From: an uncultured Collinsella sp.
Lineage (GTDB): Bacteria > Actinomycetota > Coriobacteriia > Coriobacteriales > Coriobacteriaceae
Length of the DNA: 12,581 nucleotides
Direction: 5' to 3'
Assembly: GCA_902470895.1 (NCBI GenBank)
Contig: CABRID010000059.1
Span: 1 to 12,581 of the forward strand
Below the pieces are notes generated by a model. It searched no databases, had not been told where the DNA came from, and worked only from the letters and a program-made list of their open reading frames with translations. Below are positions 6,301 through 12,581 of this stretch, in pieces. A program made the position numbers and the translations under genes. Positions within the stretch are counted from its first letter, which is position 1, and each line of letters opens with the position of its first letter.

Positions 6301-7730
6301 AAATGGTGGTGCCCGTTGCGTACGAGACTGCAGACGGTTGCGGCTGCGCATCGTACGCCGTGATCGGCCAGTCCATTGCAGGCTGGGGCGTTATGCCACC
6401 AGACGCCACGGTACCCCGTGCGGTGCCGTGGCCACAACATTCGGGCTTTTTGGCAACCGTCAACGAACAACTGCAGCATATCACTTGGACGCGAGACGCA
6501 TCGGCATTTGCAACGCAGCCTGTGGGCGCCGCAGGCTGTGGCCCGGCATCGTTTAGCGTAAGCAACAACGGCAGGTGCGTGCTCTATGTAGAGAACACCG
6601 ATGGCAAGGTGGGACAAACCTACGACGAAGAAGGCAACCCGGTAGCAGTGATGGGCAAGCACTTCCGCATCTTCGCCAGCACCTTGGCAGGCGATCTGTT
6701 CACGGAGCCGTTCGTGATGTGCGAGCTGGACCATCCCGTCGATCAGATAACGACGTTTTTGACGTCGGGAGGCATGCTCTCCGCGCTCGCCACGCACATT
6801 GTGAGCGCGGAGAAGAGCGAGGCAGAGCTGCACGGCATCGAAGTGCCCTTGGTGGCGTGTGCCACTCCGACGGGCGCGGTCGCTACCTCGGGCGCGGTGG
6901 TGCCCGGAGCAGCAGGCGAATCCTTCATGGTCACGGTGCGAAACGACGGCAACACCCTGCTGACCGCCGGCACGATCGATCTGTACCGAGAGGGCTCCAG
7001 CCAGCCGTTCTCCAGCGCATCCATCGGATTCGGAGCGAACGCGCGCATGGCTTCGATCTACGATCCAGAGCTTGCCGAGGACACTTCGGCCAACGACATA
7101 GCGCACGTGAAGTACGCGCTCGAGACGCTGGGGACGCGTTTTGCAACGCACCCGCTGGTAGCCGACAACGGTAACGCCGTGCTGGCACCGGGTTGCACGG
7201 CACAGTTCCGCATGAGCTTCGCCATTCCCGAGAGTTGGAGCGACGAAGTGGGCAAACGCGTAACGCTGTATGCGAAGGCGCGTAATCTGGTGGCGCTCGA
7301 TCCCGTAACGCTCGAGGAAATTCGACCGGGCGCAAACTCGGCGCTGGGTGCCGTACTGCACGAGCTTCATGTGCCCGACGCGGCATGCGAACGCTCAGAA
7401 GTTCAGGTCGGCGTATGCGACAGCGTGGATACGACAGGACTTCACAACGCCCCGATGACGGTCGACGGCGATGGCGGCGCGAGTGGCGGCGGTACTGACG
7501 AGGGCGGCGGCTCCGGCGGAAGCAGCTCCGGCAGCGGCAAGGGCCACGGCAATAACAAGCGCTCCGGAAAAGCGGGCGCGCTTGCAGGCACGGGCGATGT
7601 CAACGCTCCCCTGACGGCAGCCGCTGCAGCACTCGCCGCGGCAGGCGCCGGCCTCATCGCCTACAGCGCCCGCCGCACGGCCCTCGAAAACGACACCGCC
7701 GATGAGGTCAATTCTGATAAGCCTCGCTAG
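3363..7730 (+). CDS. Giant Tat-exported, sortase-anchored surface protein (LAxTG)
   Basis: This 1455-residue protein has no recognised enzyme family. ATG 3363 follows GGGAG at 6 nt and gives a twin-arginine-like signal: MLDRRSLLVAG, a hydrophobic core, then Ala-rich cleavage candidates near residues 29 and 41. Residues of about 48-145 look like an Ig-fold or carboxypeptidase-regulatory-like domain (PIAGAQVALTSRYAAG, then TTDDEGTAIFEV). Residues of about 150-290 are beta-rich. Residues 310-590 contain alternating hydrophobic strands of unknown fold. Residues of about 700-1170 show short strand-turn units (for example GRSRLVVHTKANGTWSAP) that suggest a beta-propeller, and residues of about 1190-1330 look like an Ig/CARDB-type domain (VTVRNDGNTLLTAGTIDLYR). 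A Gly/Ser linker precedes LAGTGD at 1407-1412, a membrane helix at 1417-1433 and RR. LAxTG is the motif attributed to class E sortases of high-GC Gram-positives. The roughly 20-residue acidic tail after RR is unusually long. The likely role is adhesion or ligand binding at the cell surface; this is inferred. No sortase gene is in the window. Confidence 0.85.
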   Translation: MLDRRSLLVAGASSLASIMLPRVPGSANAFILPFAPTEAYADEKDPFRVLVLSRTMFGVVVVDVANKNTPIAGAQVALTSRYAAGKQLTATTDDEGTAIFEVAPLSEGYVDEATLLDAYDFNGGISISTAGYRDVEIPLVRIQGGTAITAPTRPLSDGEPYFRQLTFDEWDIQYADATFMAMPKDDTANEQPDTHAFTVQAHLPQGGQATLCINKVTPAAGSSPETFTQIGQVKASASGADNLATFTLEDKFLDAASGLLEEGCKLRFVLDYQGKTYTLSSPMAVVTAPAAKAESGSTTIIPTTMDQEITPFDFPAAFPGIGGNKFTCWMPSFPILFDFSFAGYVLFGGGYKPVGYMNDSGNPDPEYWKKSPRESGAKQANRYLDEMEGKWNQYKSMSAGSGTDPRNTKLLRHHCTLLFTMDIATQLYGSLAYDWVGKTWGNNNDPAYGNIKALFQVRTDLNWTEQFTLGPVPFFLNVNPWVLAKLALAVGAHTHGSGAAFFKNISLDYSNTSGSFTIQIGLAVTFGAGVAGVASSAVRGAASLTLFIGYEKADGHQLPRLRVGADVDVDVILQFVMFKWTTKAWSGSWPTLLDSWNMSVNNGNQYVLQRSELALGGDTPYTLDACFGTPGNIEAAGVPQFIASATIVTNAELLARAEVKATAVNVASVVRDWDQAVTRIELEADAESDDTGQIEHFVHALIENGENAAPMYEYTYIGQATNAVADPNANSAGVSEDERGGIKPSSDNVLFTGVLSEAHMKLAMIAGVECLFRIASVRYGDNGRSRLVVHTKANGTWSAPTPVDFPLGFGEGDVERDGIYDYDFDVVEYTDGRGNQDAYVLLVSGERPAGDNTLFDAASTSGILSVVRLRISNSEVRVISHTSWRSISRGRLQEDGYHCLQCPRITVGKTLVDGRLSGAYLHRRGSTTEKALGSEAEVALECFTLWSDVSGDSLTFRQVLRFPQAPSSIELGEPENINGKMVVPVAYETADGCGCASYAVIGQSIAGWGVMPPDATVPRAVPWPQHSGFLATVNEQLQHITWTRDASAFATQPVGAAGCGPASFSVSNNGRCVLYVENTDGKVGQTYDEEGNPVAVMGKHFRIFASTLAGDLFTEPFVMCELDHPVDQITTFLTSGGMLSALATHIVSAEKSEAELHGIEVPLVACATPTGAVATSGAVVPGAAGESFMVTVRNDGNTLLTAGTIDLYREGSSQPFSSASIGFGANARMASIYDPELAEDTSANDIAHVKYALETLGTRFATHPLVADNGNAVLAPGCTAQFRMSFAIPESWSDEVGKRVTLYAKARNLVALDPVTLEEIRPGANSALGAVLHELHVPDAACERSEVQVGVCDSVDTTGLHNAPMTVDGDGGASGGGTDEGGGSGGSSSGSGKGHGNNKRSGKAGALAGTGDVNAPLTAAAAALAAAGAGLIAYSARRTALENDTADEVNSDKPR

Positions 7731-7778
7731 CTCCTAGTTACTTTTGTGAGAGACGCCAACTCGGCTCGTCGAACATCA

Positions 7779-7814
7779 AATGGGCTGGTTCTGGATACCC
7801 AGAGCCAGCCCATT
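7779..7814. terminator. 16-bp hairpin between converging ORFs, terminator-like
   Basis: The arm 7779-7794 (AATGGGCTGGTTCTGG) pairs with 7799-7814 over 16 bp with a single G-T wobble, closing on a 4-base loop. It lies 48 bp after the surface-protein stop and 5 bp after the stop of the small minus-strand ORF. No long T run follows on the plus strand (GCGCATTAG). On the minus strand ATTTGATGTT follows, which is a weak tract. It probably ends transcription from one or both sides, but the missing T run makes this uncertain. Confidence 0.5.
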
Positions 7815-7819
7815 GCGCA

Positions 7820-7936
7820 TTAGTTATCGTCAGTGGAGTCGAGTTCTGCCTCGAGCTTGGCACGGCGTCTTTTCGCCAACAATCCGCACGACATGTCTTC
7901 GACAGCGTATCCAACCGCAAGCGCAGCAAGACACAT
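7820..7936 (-). CDS. Possible small protein, 38 aa, unknown
   Basis: This minus-strand ORF runs from ATG 7936 to TAA 7820. It encodes a mildly hydrophobic N-terminal part (MCLAALAVGYAVEDMSCG) followed by a highly charged tail (LLAKRRRAKLEAELDSTDDN), a composition typical of real small proteins. The stop is 5 bp before the strong hairpin at 7779-7814. The frame is open upstream to 8066 without another ATG, and the ribosome binding site is weak (GAAGACGG), so it could also be the 3' end of a decayed longer gene. No family is recognised. Confidence 0.3.
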   Translation of the reverse strand: MCLAALAVGYAVEDMSCGLLAKRRRAKLEAELDSTDDN

Positions 7937-7952
7937 TCGGCCGTCTTCAAAC

Positions 7953-7989
7953 TTACTCGGACAGAGCCGACTCGGTTTTGTCCGAGTAA
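7953..7989. repeat. Inverted repeat 1 upstream of the topoisomerase operon
   Basis: TTACTCGGACA (7953-7963) and TGTCCGAGTAA (7979-7989) are perfect 11-bp inverse copies around 15 bases. The spacer itself holds a 3-bp dyad (CCG-ACT-CGG). There is no T run on either side. Only one base separates it from the next palindrome. Confidence 0.6.
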
Positions 7990-7990
7990 A

Positions 7991-8032
7991 CGAATCTCCA
8001 TCGAACTCCGAACGATTGTTCGATGGATTTCG
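7991..8032. repeat. Inverted repeat 2 upstream of the topoisomerase operon
   Basis: TCCATCGAAC (7997-8006) and GTTCGATGGA (8018-8027) are perfect 10-bp inverse copies around 11 bases. The outer CGAA (7991-7994) and TTCG (8029-8032) extend the stem past a small asymmetric internal loop. It ends 7 bp before the putative -35 element at 8039. Confidence 0.6.
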
Positions 8033-8038
8033 TGTTGG

Positions 8039-8067
8039 TTGGAATCGCCTATGGGCTGGGCTATGCT
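8039..8067 (+). promoter_or_regulatory. Putative promoter of the topoisomerase operon
   Basis: TTGGAA (8039-8044) and TATGCT (8062-8067) are spaced by 17 bp and match 4/6 each to the sigma-70 consensus, giving a leader of about 48 nt. The site is plausible because it sits just downstream of the tandem palindromes and upstream of the first gene, but the hexamers are weak. TTGACT at 8071 has no fitting -10 partner. Confidence 0.35.
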
Positions 8068-8121
8068 ACCTTGACTATCTATATGACTTAAACGCAGCAA
8101 AGGAGCACCGAGAGAGCGAGT

Positions 8122-10119
8122 ATGGCAAAAAACACCGCAAACTATGGTAACGACAGTATCCGCCAGCTCAAGGACGAGGAGCGCGTACGCCTGCGCCCTG
8201 CCGTTATCTTTGGCTCGGACGGACTCGATGGCTGTGCACACGCTGCCTTCGAGATCCTGTCCAACGCCGTTGACGAGGCGCGCCAGGGCTACGGCAAGCT
8301 CATCACCCTTACCGCCTTTCGCGATGGTTCCATTCAGGTAGAGGACAACGGCCGTGGCTGCCCGCTCGACTGGAACCCTTCCGAGAAGCGCTTTAACTGG
8401 GAGCTCGTCTTTTGCGAGCTCTACGCCGGCGGCAAGTATAACAACAACCAGGGCGGCGACTACGACTTCTCGCTCGGTACCAACGGCTTGGGCTCCTGCG
8501 CGACTCAGTACGCTTCCGAGTACATGGACGTCACCGTCTGGCGTGACGGTAACAAGTACTCCTTACACTTTAAGAAGGGCAAGGTTGTCGGCGCCAAGAA
8601 GAAGGTACTCGAAATTGAGCCCAGCGACGAGGACCGCACCGGCACCACTATCAAGTGGCGCCCCGATCTTGAGGTCTTTACCTCAATTAGCATTCCCCAC
8701 GATTGGTATCGCGAGACCATGCGCCGTCAGGCCGTGGTCAACGCCAACGTGACCTTCCGCCTGCGCATCGAGGGCGACGACGGCGAGTTTTCCGAAGAGG
8801 ATTTTTGCTATCCCAAGGGCATCGAAGACTACGTGCTCGAGAAGGTCGGTACCGACTACCTCACCGAGCCCTTCTTTATCGAGGCCGACCGTCGCGGTCG
8901 CGATCGCGAGGACTTGCCCGACTACAACGTAAAAATCACTGCTTGCATGTGCTTCTCGCGCACCTTCATGATGCAGGAGTACTACCACAACTCATCGTGG
9001 CTCGAGAACGGCGGTTCGCCCGAGAAGGCCGCCCGCAGCGCTCTGACCAGTGCCATCGATGCTTACATTAAGCAACAGGGCAAGTACAACAAAAACGAGA
9101 GCGGCATTAAGTGGCAGGACGTCCAGGACTGTCTGGTGCTGGTGACCAACTGCTTCTCCACCCAGACGTCCTATGAAAACCAGACTAAGAAGGCCATCAA
9201 TAACCGCTTTATCCAGCAGGCCATGACGGCCTTCTTTAAGGAACGCCTCTCGACCTACCTGATCGAGAACAAAGACGCCGCCAACAAGATCATGGAGCAG
9301 GTGCTCATCAACAAGCGTTCGCGCGAGAACGCCGAGAAGACGCGTCAAAGCATCAAGACCAACCTGCAGCAGAAGACCGACATGGCCAACCGCGTGCAGA
9401 AGTTCATCGACTGCCGCTCCAAGGACAAGAACCGTCGCGAGATCTACATCGTAGAGGGCGACTCGGCAGCAGGCGCCATTCGCACCTCGCGCGATGCCGA
9501 GTTCCAAGGCGTTATGCCCGTCCGCGGTAAGATCCTCAACTGCCTGAAAGAGGACTACCCGCGCATCTTTAAGTCCGACATCATCATGGACCTCATGCGC
9601 GTGCTGGGCTGCGGTGTGGAGATCAAGGACAAGCGCATCAAGAACCTTGGCGCCTTCGACCTGGACAACCTCAACTGGAACAAGGTCATCATCTGTACGG
9701 ACGCCGACGTCGACGGTTATCACATCCGTACGCTCGTGCTCACCATGCTCTACCGCCTGGTGCCCACGCTTATTGACGAGGGCTACGTGTATATCGCCGA
9801 ATCGCCGCTCTACGAGATCAACTGCAAAGAGAAGACCTACTTTGCCTACACCGAGCTCGAGAAGAACGGCATCCTCAAGGAGATTGGCGACCAAAAGTGC
9901 TCCATCAACCGCTCCAAGGGTCTTGGTGAGAACGACCCGGACATGATGTGGCTCACCACCATGAACCCCGAGACGCGTCGCCTGATCAAGGTGGAGCCCG
10001 AGGACGTCACCAAGATGGAGACCATGTTCAATCTGTTGCTGGGCAACGACGAGGCGGGCCGCAAGCGCCATATCTCCGAGCACGGCAAGGAATACCTGGA
10101 CCAGCTGGACCTGCAGTAG
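8122..10119 (+). CDS. Type IIA DNA topoisomerase subunit B (ParE/GyrB-like, divergent)
   Basis: This is the 665-residue ATPase/TOPRIM subunit of a type IIA topoisomerase. The GHKL ATPase comes first: RLRPAVIFGSDG (23-34), FEILSNAVDEA with E44, N48 and D51, VEDNGRG (73-79), YAGGKY (101-106) and a lid GTNGLGS (119-125). The transducer carries the catalytic QTKK (354-357). The TOPRIM domain has EGDSA (445-449), PVRGKILN (466-473) and the metal site TDADVDGYHIRT with D527, D529 and D531, ending with SKGLGE. All key catalytic residues are present. The lid (canonically GGLHGVG), EGDSAAG (canonically EGDSAGG) and INRSKGLGE (canonically QRYKGLGE) are all off the usual GyrB/ParE patterns, marking a divergent lineage. 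Length fits ParE and Gram-positive GyrB. ATG 8122 has only GAGAG nearby; AAAGGAG is a distant 16 nt upstream. It should act with the next gene to cut and pass duplex DNA using ATP. Confidence 0.9.
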   Translation: MAKNTANYGNDSIRQLKDEERVRLRPAVIFGSDGLDGCAHAAFEILSNAVDEARQGYGKLITLTAFRDGSIQVEDNGRGCPLDWNPSEKRFNWELVFCELYAGGKYNNNQGGDYDFSLGTNGLGSCATQYASEYMDVTVWRDGNKYSLHFKKGKVVGAKKKVLEIEPSDEDRTGTTIKWRPDLEVFTSISIPHDWYRETMRRQAVVNANVTFRLRIEGDDGEFSEEDFCYPKGIEDYVLEKVGTDYLTEPFFIEADRRGRDREDLPDYNVKITACMCFSRTFMMQEYYHNSSWLENGGSPEKAARSALTSAIDAYIKQQGKYNKNESGIKWQDVQDCLVLVTNCFSTQTSYENQTKKAINNRFIQQAMTAFFKERLSTYLIENKDAANKIMEQVLINKRSRENAEKTRQSIKTNLQQKTDMANRVQKFIDCRSKDKNRREIYIVEGDSAAGAIRTSRDAEFQGVMPVRGKILNCLKEDYPRIFKSDIIMDLMRVLGCGVEIKDKRIKNLGAFDLDNLNWNKVIICTDADVDGYHIRTLVLTMLYRLVPTLIDEGYVYIAESPLYEINCKEKTYFAYTELEKNGILKEIGDQKCSINRSKGLGENDPDMMWLTTMNPETRRLIKVEPEDVTKMETMFNLLLGNDEAGRKRHISEHGKEYLDQLDLQ

Positions 10120-10164
10120 CAGCAAATCGACAACGACGGCCCATAAGAAGTTCAAGAGGATATC

Positions 10165-12405
10165 GTGGCAAAGAAGAAGACGAAGAACCAGCCCAAGAAA
10201 AAGCAGGTCAACGCCGAGAACGTCATCGGCCTGCACTCCGAGGTCACCGACCAGCCGATCACGCAGACGCTCGAGGTCAACTACATGCCCTACGCTATGA
10301 GCGTCAACGTCTCGCGTGCATTCCCCGAGATCGACGGCTTTAAGCCCTCGCACCGCAAGCTGCTCTACACCATGTACAAGATGGGTCTGCTCAAGGGCGA
10401 GCGCCAGAAGAGCGCCAACATCGTGGGTCAGACCATGAAGCTCAACCCGCACGGCGACGCCGCGATCTACGAGACGATGGTGCGTCTAGCCACCGGTAAT
10501 GAGGCGCTGCTCGCCCCCTTCGTGGAGTCGAAGGGCAACTTTGGCAAGTACTATTCGGGCGATCTAAGCTACGCCGCCTCGCGTTATACCGAGGCCAAGC
10601 TCTCCCCCATCAGCGCCGAGATCTTCAAGGACATCGACAAGGATCCGGTCGACTTCGTCGACAGCTACGACGGCGCCATGAAGGAGCCGCGCCTGCTGCC
10701 CACCACGTTTCCCAACATCCTTGTCTCGGCCAACAAGGGCATCGGCGTCGCTATGGCGTCCGACATCTGCGGTTTCAACCTCAACGAGGTCTGTACTGCC
10801 ACGATGCATTACCTCAAGGATCCCGACTGCGATCTGCTCGAGTACATGCCCATGCCCGACTTCTCGACCGGCGGCGAGATCATCTACCGCCGCGAGGAGA
10901 TGGAAAAGATTATCGAGACCGGCCTTGGCAGCTTCCAGATTCGCTCCCGCTGGCGTTGGATCCCCGAAGAGCGCATCATCGAGGTCTATGAGATCCCCTA
11001 CACCACCAAAACCGATGTCATCATCGAGCGCATCGTCAAGCTCTCCAAGGAGGGCAAGGTCAAAGAGATCGCCGACATCCGCGACGAGACCGACCTCTCG
11101 GGCTTGCGCATCGCCATCGACCTGAAGCGCGGCGTCGACCCCGACAAGCTCATGGCCAAGCTCTATCGCTCGACCACGCTGCAGGATTCGTTCTCGTGCA
11201 ACTTTAACGTGCTCGTCGACGGCTATCCCCGTGTTATGGGCGTGCGCCAGATCTTGCACGAGTGGGTTGCGTGGCGCATTCAGTCCACGCGTCGCCGCAT
11301 TAACTTTGACCTGGGCAAAAAGTCCGAGCGTCTGCACCTGTTGCACGGCCTCGAGGCGATTCTGCTCGACATCGACAAGGCCATCGCCATCATCCGTGGC
11401 ACCAAGCTCGAGGCCGAGGTCGTGCCCAACCTTATGCGCGGCTTCGACATCGACGAGACCCAGGCCGAGTTTGTTGCCGAGCTCAAGCTCCGCAACATCA
11501 ACGAGGAGTACATTCTCAACCGCACCAAGGACATCGCCAAGCTCGAGGGCGAGATTGCCGAGCTTGAGGAGATCCTCTCCAGCGAGGAGAACATCAAGAA
11601 GGTCATCAGCGACGAGCTCGCCGCCGTCAACAAGAAGTACGTGATGCCGCGCCGTACGGGCAGGATCGAGCCCCACGAGGTTATCGAAGTGAGTCTGGAG
11701 CCCGAGGTCGAGGAGTACCCGGTGACCATCATGCTCTCGCGCGATGGCTACCTCAAAAAGATGACGGACCGCGTGCTCAAGAAGGCCGCTACGCTCAAGT
11801 ACAAAGACGGCGACAAGCCCTTTATCGAGTTCCCGTCCTCCAACACGCACGAGCTGCTGGTCTTTACCAACAAGAGCCAGGTGTACAAGTGCAAGGTCGC
11901 GCAGTTTGAGGACACCAAGTCGGCTCAGCTGGGCTCGTACCTGCCGACCGATCTTGAGATGGAACCCGACGAGAGCGTCATCTGGGTTATCGACCCCGAG
12001 GACTACAAGGCCGACGTGCTATTTGTCTTTGAGAACGGCCGCGTGGTGCGCGTTGCGCTTTCCGGATATGTCACCAAGACCAACCGCAAGCGCCTCAAGA
12101 ACGCCATCTACGGCGGCAGTAAGCTACTGTATGCCCAGGTGCTCAAGGAAGATCGCGACATTGCGCTGGTCTCGAGCGACTACCGTCTGATGAACTTCAA
12201 CACGTCGCTGCTCAAGACCAAGACGACCACCAACACGCAGGGTGTCCAGGCATTCACGGCTAAGAAGGGACGCTCGGTCACTACCGTCGGCACGACCGAG
12301 GACATCCTCGGCGCCGGCGTCTCGGCCGAAAAGTTCACCGCGCAGAGTCTCCCCTCCGCCGGTGCCCTTATGAAAGAAAACGACATGCCGAGTCTGTTTG
12401 ACTAG
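10165..12405 (+). CDS. Type IIA DNA topoisomerase subunit A (ParC/GyrA-like, divergent)
   Basis: This is the 746-residue breakage-reunion subunit. After a lysine-rich start come the winged-helix domain (MPYAMSVNVSRAFPEIDGFK, then PSHRKLLYTMYKMGLL), the quinolone-determining helix NPHGDAAIYETMVRLA (94-109), KGNFG (123-127) and the catalytic SRYTEAKL with R140 and Y141. Further conserved blocks are DFVDSYDG, EPRLLPTTFPN, the GIGVAMAS loop and MPDFSTGGEI. A coiled-coil gate with KLEGEIAELEEILSS lies near 460-490, and a beta-pinwheel-like C-terminal domain follows from about 510. That domain has no GyrA box (QRRGGKG), so DNA wrapping and negative supercoiling are not expected; topoisomerase IV-like decatenation is more likely. 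The position equivalent to E. coli GyrA Ser83 is Ala (A99) and that of Asp87 is Glu (E103). GTG 10165 is preceded by AGAGGA at 4 nt, 45 bp after the B gene, and a terminator follows, so the pair forms an operon. Confidence 0.9.
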   Translation: MAKKKTKNQPKKKQVNAENVIGLHSEVTDQPITQTLEVNYMPYAMSVNVSRAFPEIDGFKPSHRKLLYTMYKMGLLKGERQKSANIVGQTMKLNPHGDAAIYETMVRLATGNEALLAPFVESKGNFGKYYSGDLSYAASRYTEAKLSPISAEIFKDIDKDPVDFVDSYDGAMKEPRLLPTTFPNILVSANKGIGVAMASDICGFNLNEVCTATMHYLKDPDCDLLEYMPMPDFSTGGEIIYRREEMEKIIETGLGSFQIRSRWRWIPEERIIEVYEIPYTTKTDVIIERIVKLSKEGKVKEIADIRDETDLSGLRIAIDLKRGVDPDKLMAKLYRSTTLQDSFSCNFNVLVDGYPRVMGVRQILHEWVAWRIQSTRRRINFDLGKKSERLHLLHGLEAILLDIDKAIAIIRGTKLEAEVVPNLMRGFDIDETQAEFVAELKLRNINEEYILNRTKDIAKLEGEIAELEEILSSEENIKKVISDELAAVNKKYVMPRRTGRIEPHEVIEVSLEPEVEEYPVTIMLSRDGYLKKMTDRVLKKAATLKYKDGDKPFIEFPSSNTHELLVFTNKSQVYKCKVAQFEDTKSAQLGSYLPTDLEMEPDESVIWVIDPEDYKADVLFVFENGRVVRVALSGYVTKTNRKRLKNAIYGGSKLLYAQVLKEDRDIALVSSDYRLMNFNTSLLKTKTTTNTQGVQAFTAKKGRSVTTVGTTEDILGAGVSAEKFTAQSLPSAGALMKENDMPSLFD

Positions 12406-12442
12406 GTACTACGGCAACGAGATCGTTAGATACTTCGCAAAG

Positions 12443-12494
12443 CGACGAGGCCCGGAACGCAACGGCATTGCGCCCGGGACTCGTCGTTTTTCTT
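12443..12494 (+). terminator. Intrinsic terminator of the topoisomerase operon
   Basis: CGACGAG (12443-12449) pairs with CTCGTCG (12480-12486). After one mismatch CCCGG pairs further in, and CGCAA/TTGCG closes the top. TTTTTCTT follows directly at 12487-12494. The long GC-rich stem with a T run, 37 bp after the stop codon, is a classic intrinsic terminator. Confidence 0.9.
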
Positions 12495-12548
12495 CTCAAC
12501 CATTTTTTAAGGCTCTGTTAGACCAGGATTGACATGCCGACCTGCCGG

Positions 12549-12581
12549 CTAACTCGCCGTCTCCCCATCGGGCGCCGGCGT
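12549..12581 (-). CDS. Possible C-terminal end of a convergent gene (partial)
   Basis: Reading the minus strand from the window edge gives TPAPDGETAS and then TAG at 12549. The short Pro/Asp/Glu-rich end and its G/C-rich third positions are typical of C-termini in this genome, and the position facing the terminator suits a convergent gene. Ten residues cannot identify a family, and the other frames are not excluded. The 12495-12548 stretch shows a T6 run but nothing else I can name. Confidence 0.25.
   Translation of the reverse strand, partial: TPAPDGETAS

Noticed and set aside
4890..7370. An 826-codon open frame on the minus strand inside the surface-protein gene
   Set aside because: It is fully antisense to a well-supported gene and is a by-product of the high G/C third-position bias; the predicted protein is Arg/His/Cys-rich and resembles no family.
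7731..8121. CRISPR array, tRNA or riboswitch in the dyad-rich spacer
   Set aside because: The dyads differ from each other in sequence and spacing, no cloverleaf could be folded, and no known riboswitch core was recognised.
8992..10452. A 486-codon minus-strand open frame spanning the junction of the two topoisomerase genes
   Set aside because: It is antisense to conserved TOPRIM and winged-helix motifs, and its Leu/Val/Asp-rich low-complexity product is typical of a shadow frame; the same holds for the minus-strand frame at 10564-11850.
1..12581. Insertion sequences, phage genes or defence systems
   Set aside because: No transposase, integrase, restriction, toxin-antitoxin or Cas motifs were found; the only transposon sequence is the Tn5 mosaic end of the sequencing adapter.

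Overview
The window looks like the end of a draft contig from a high-GC actinobacterium of the gut type, most likely a Coriobacteriia member close to Collinsella. This is inferred from the strong G/C preference at third codon positions, an LAxTG-type sorting signal on a Tat-exported giant surface protein, a LuxR-type regulator next to it, and a divergent second type IIA topoisomerase pair. No rRNA or other taxonomic marker is present, so the genus is a guess. Positions 1-49 are not genomic: they are an Illumina Nextera i5 adapter with its index and transposon mosaic end, so the real sequence begins at position 50.

Region 1 (50-1610, minus strand): a compact envelope-type operon of a PadR-family repressor, a DUF1700/HAAS membrane protein (overlapping by 11 bp) and a short single-pass membrane protein. 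It is driven by a near-consensus promoter (TTGACG, 17 bp, TATAGT) that overlaps a direct repeat suited to autoregulation. A 31-codon ORF with a good ribosome binding site may follow before the contig edge.

Region 2 (1610-2200): about 600 bp without a confident gene. It seems to hold degraded coding matter: a plus-strand open fragment of unknown family (1785-2057) and what may be a frameshifted minus-strand remnant (about 2042-2189). A perfect 17-bp palindrome lies 23 bp before the next gene.

Region 3 (2201-7730, plus strand): a LuxR-type HTH regulator with a helical-repeat N-terminal part, then a 1455-residue surface protein with a twin-arginine-like signal, an Ig-like/carboxypeptidase-regulatory-like domain, beta-rich middle parts, a Gly/Ser linker, LAGTG and a membrane anchor. 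A 10-bp perfect inverted repeat separates the two genes. Control of the surface protein by the adjacent regulator is the natural hypothesis.

Region 4 (7731-8121): a 391-bp spacer unusually rich in dyads: a 16-bp hairpin and two tandem palindromes next to a putative promoter. A 38-codon minus-strand ORF ends just before the first hairpin.

Region 5 (8122-12494, plus strand): an operon for the B and A subunits of a divergent type IIA DNA topoisomerase, closed by a strong intrinsic terminator. The A subunit carries no GyrA box, so topoisomerase IV-like decatenation and relaxation are more likely than supercoiling. The last 33 bp may be the C-terminal end of a convergent minus-strand gene.
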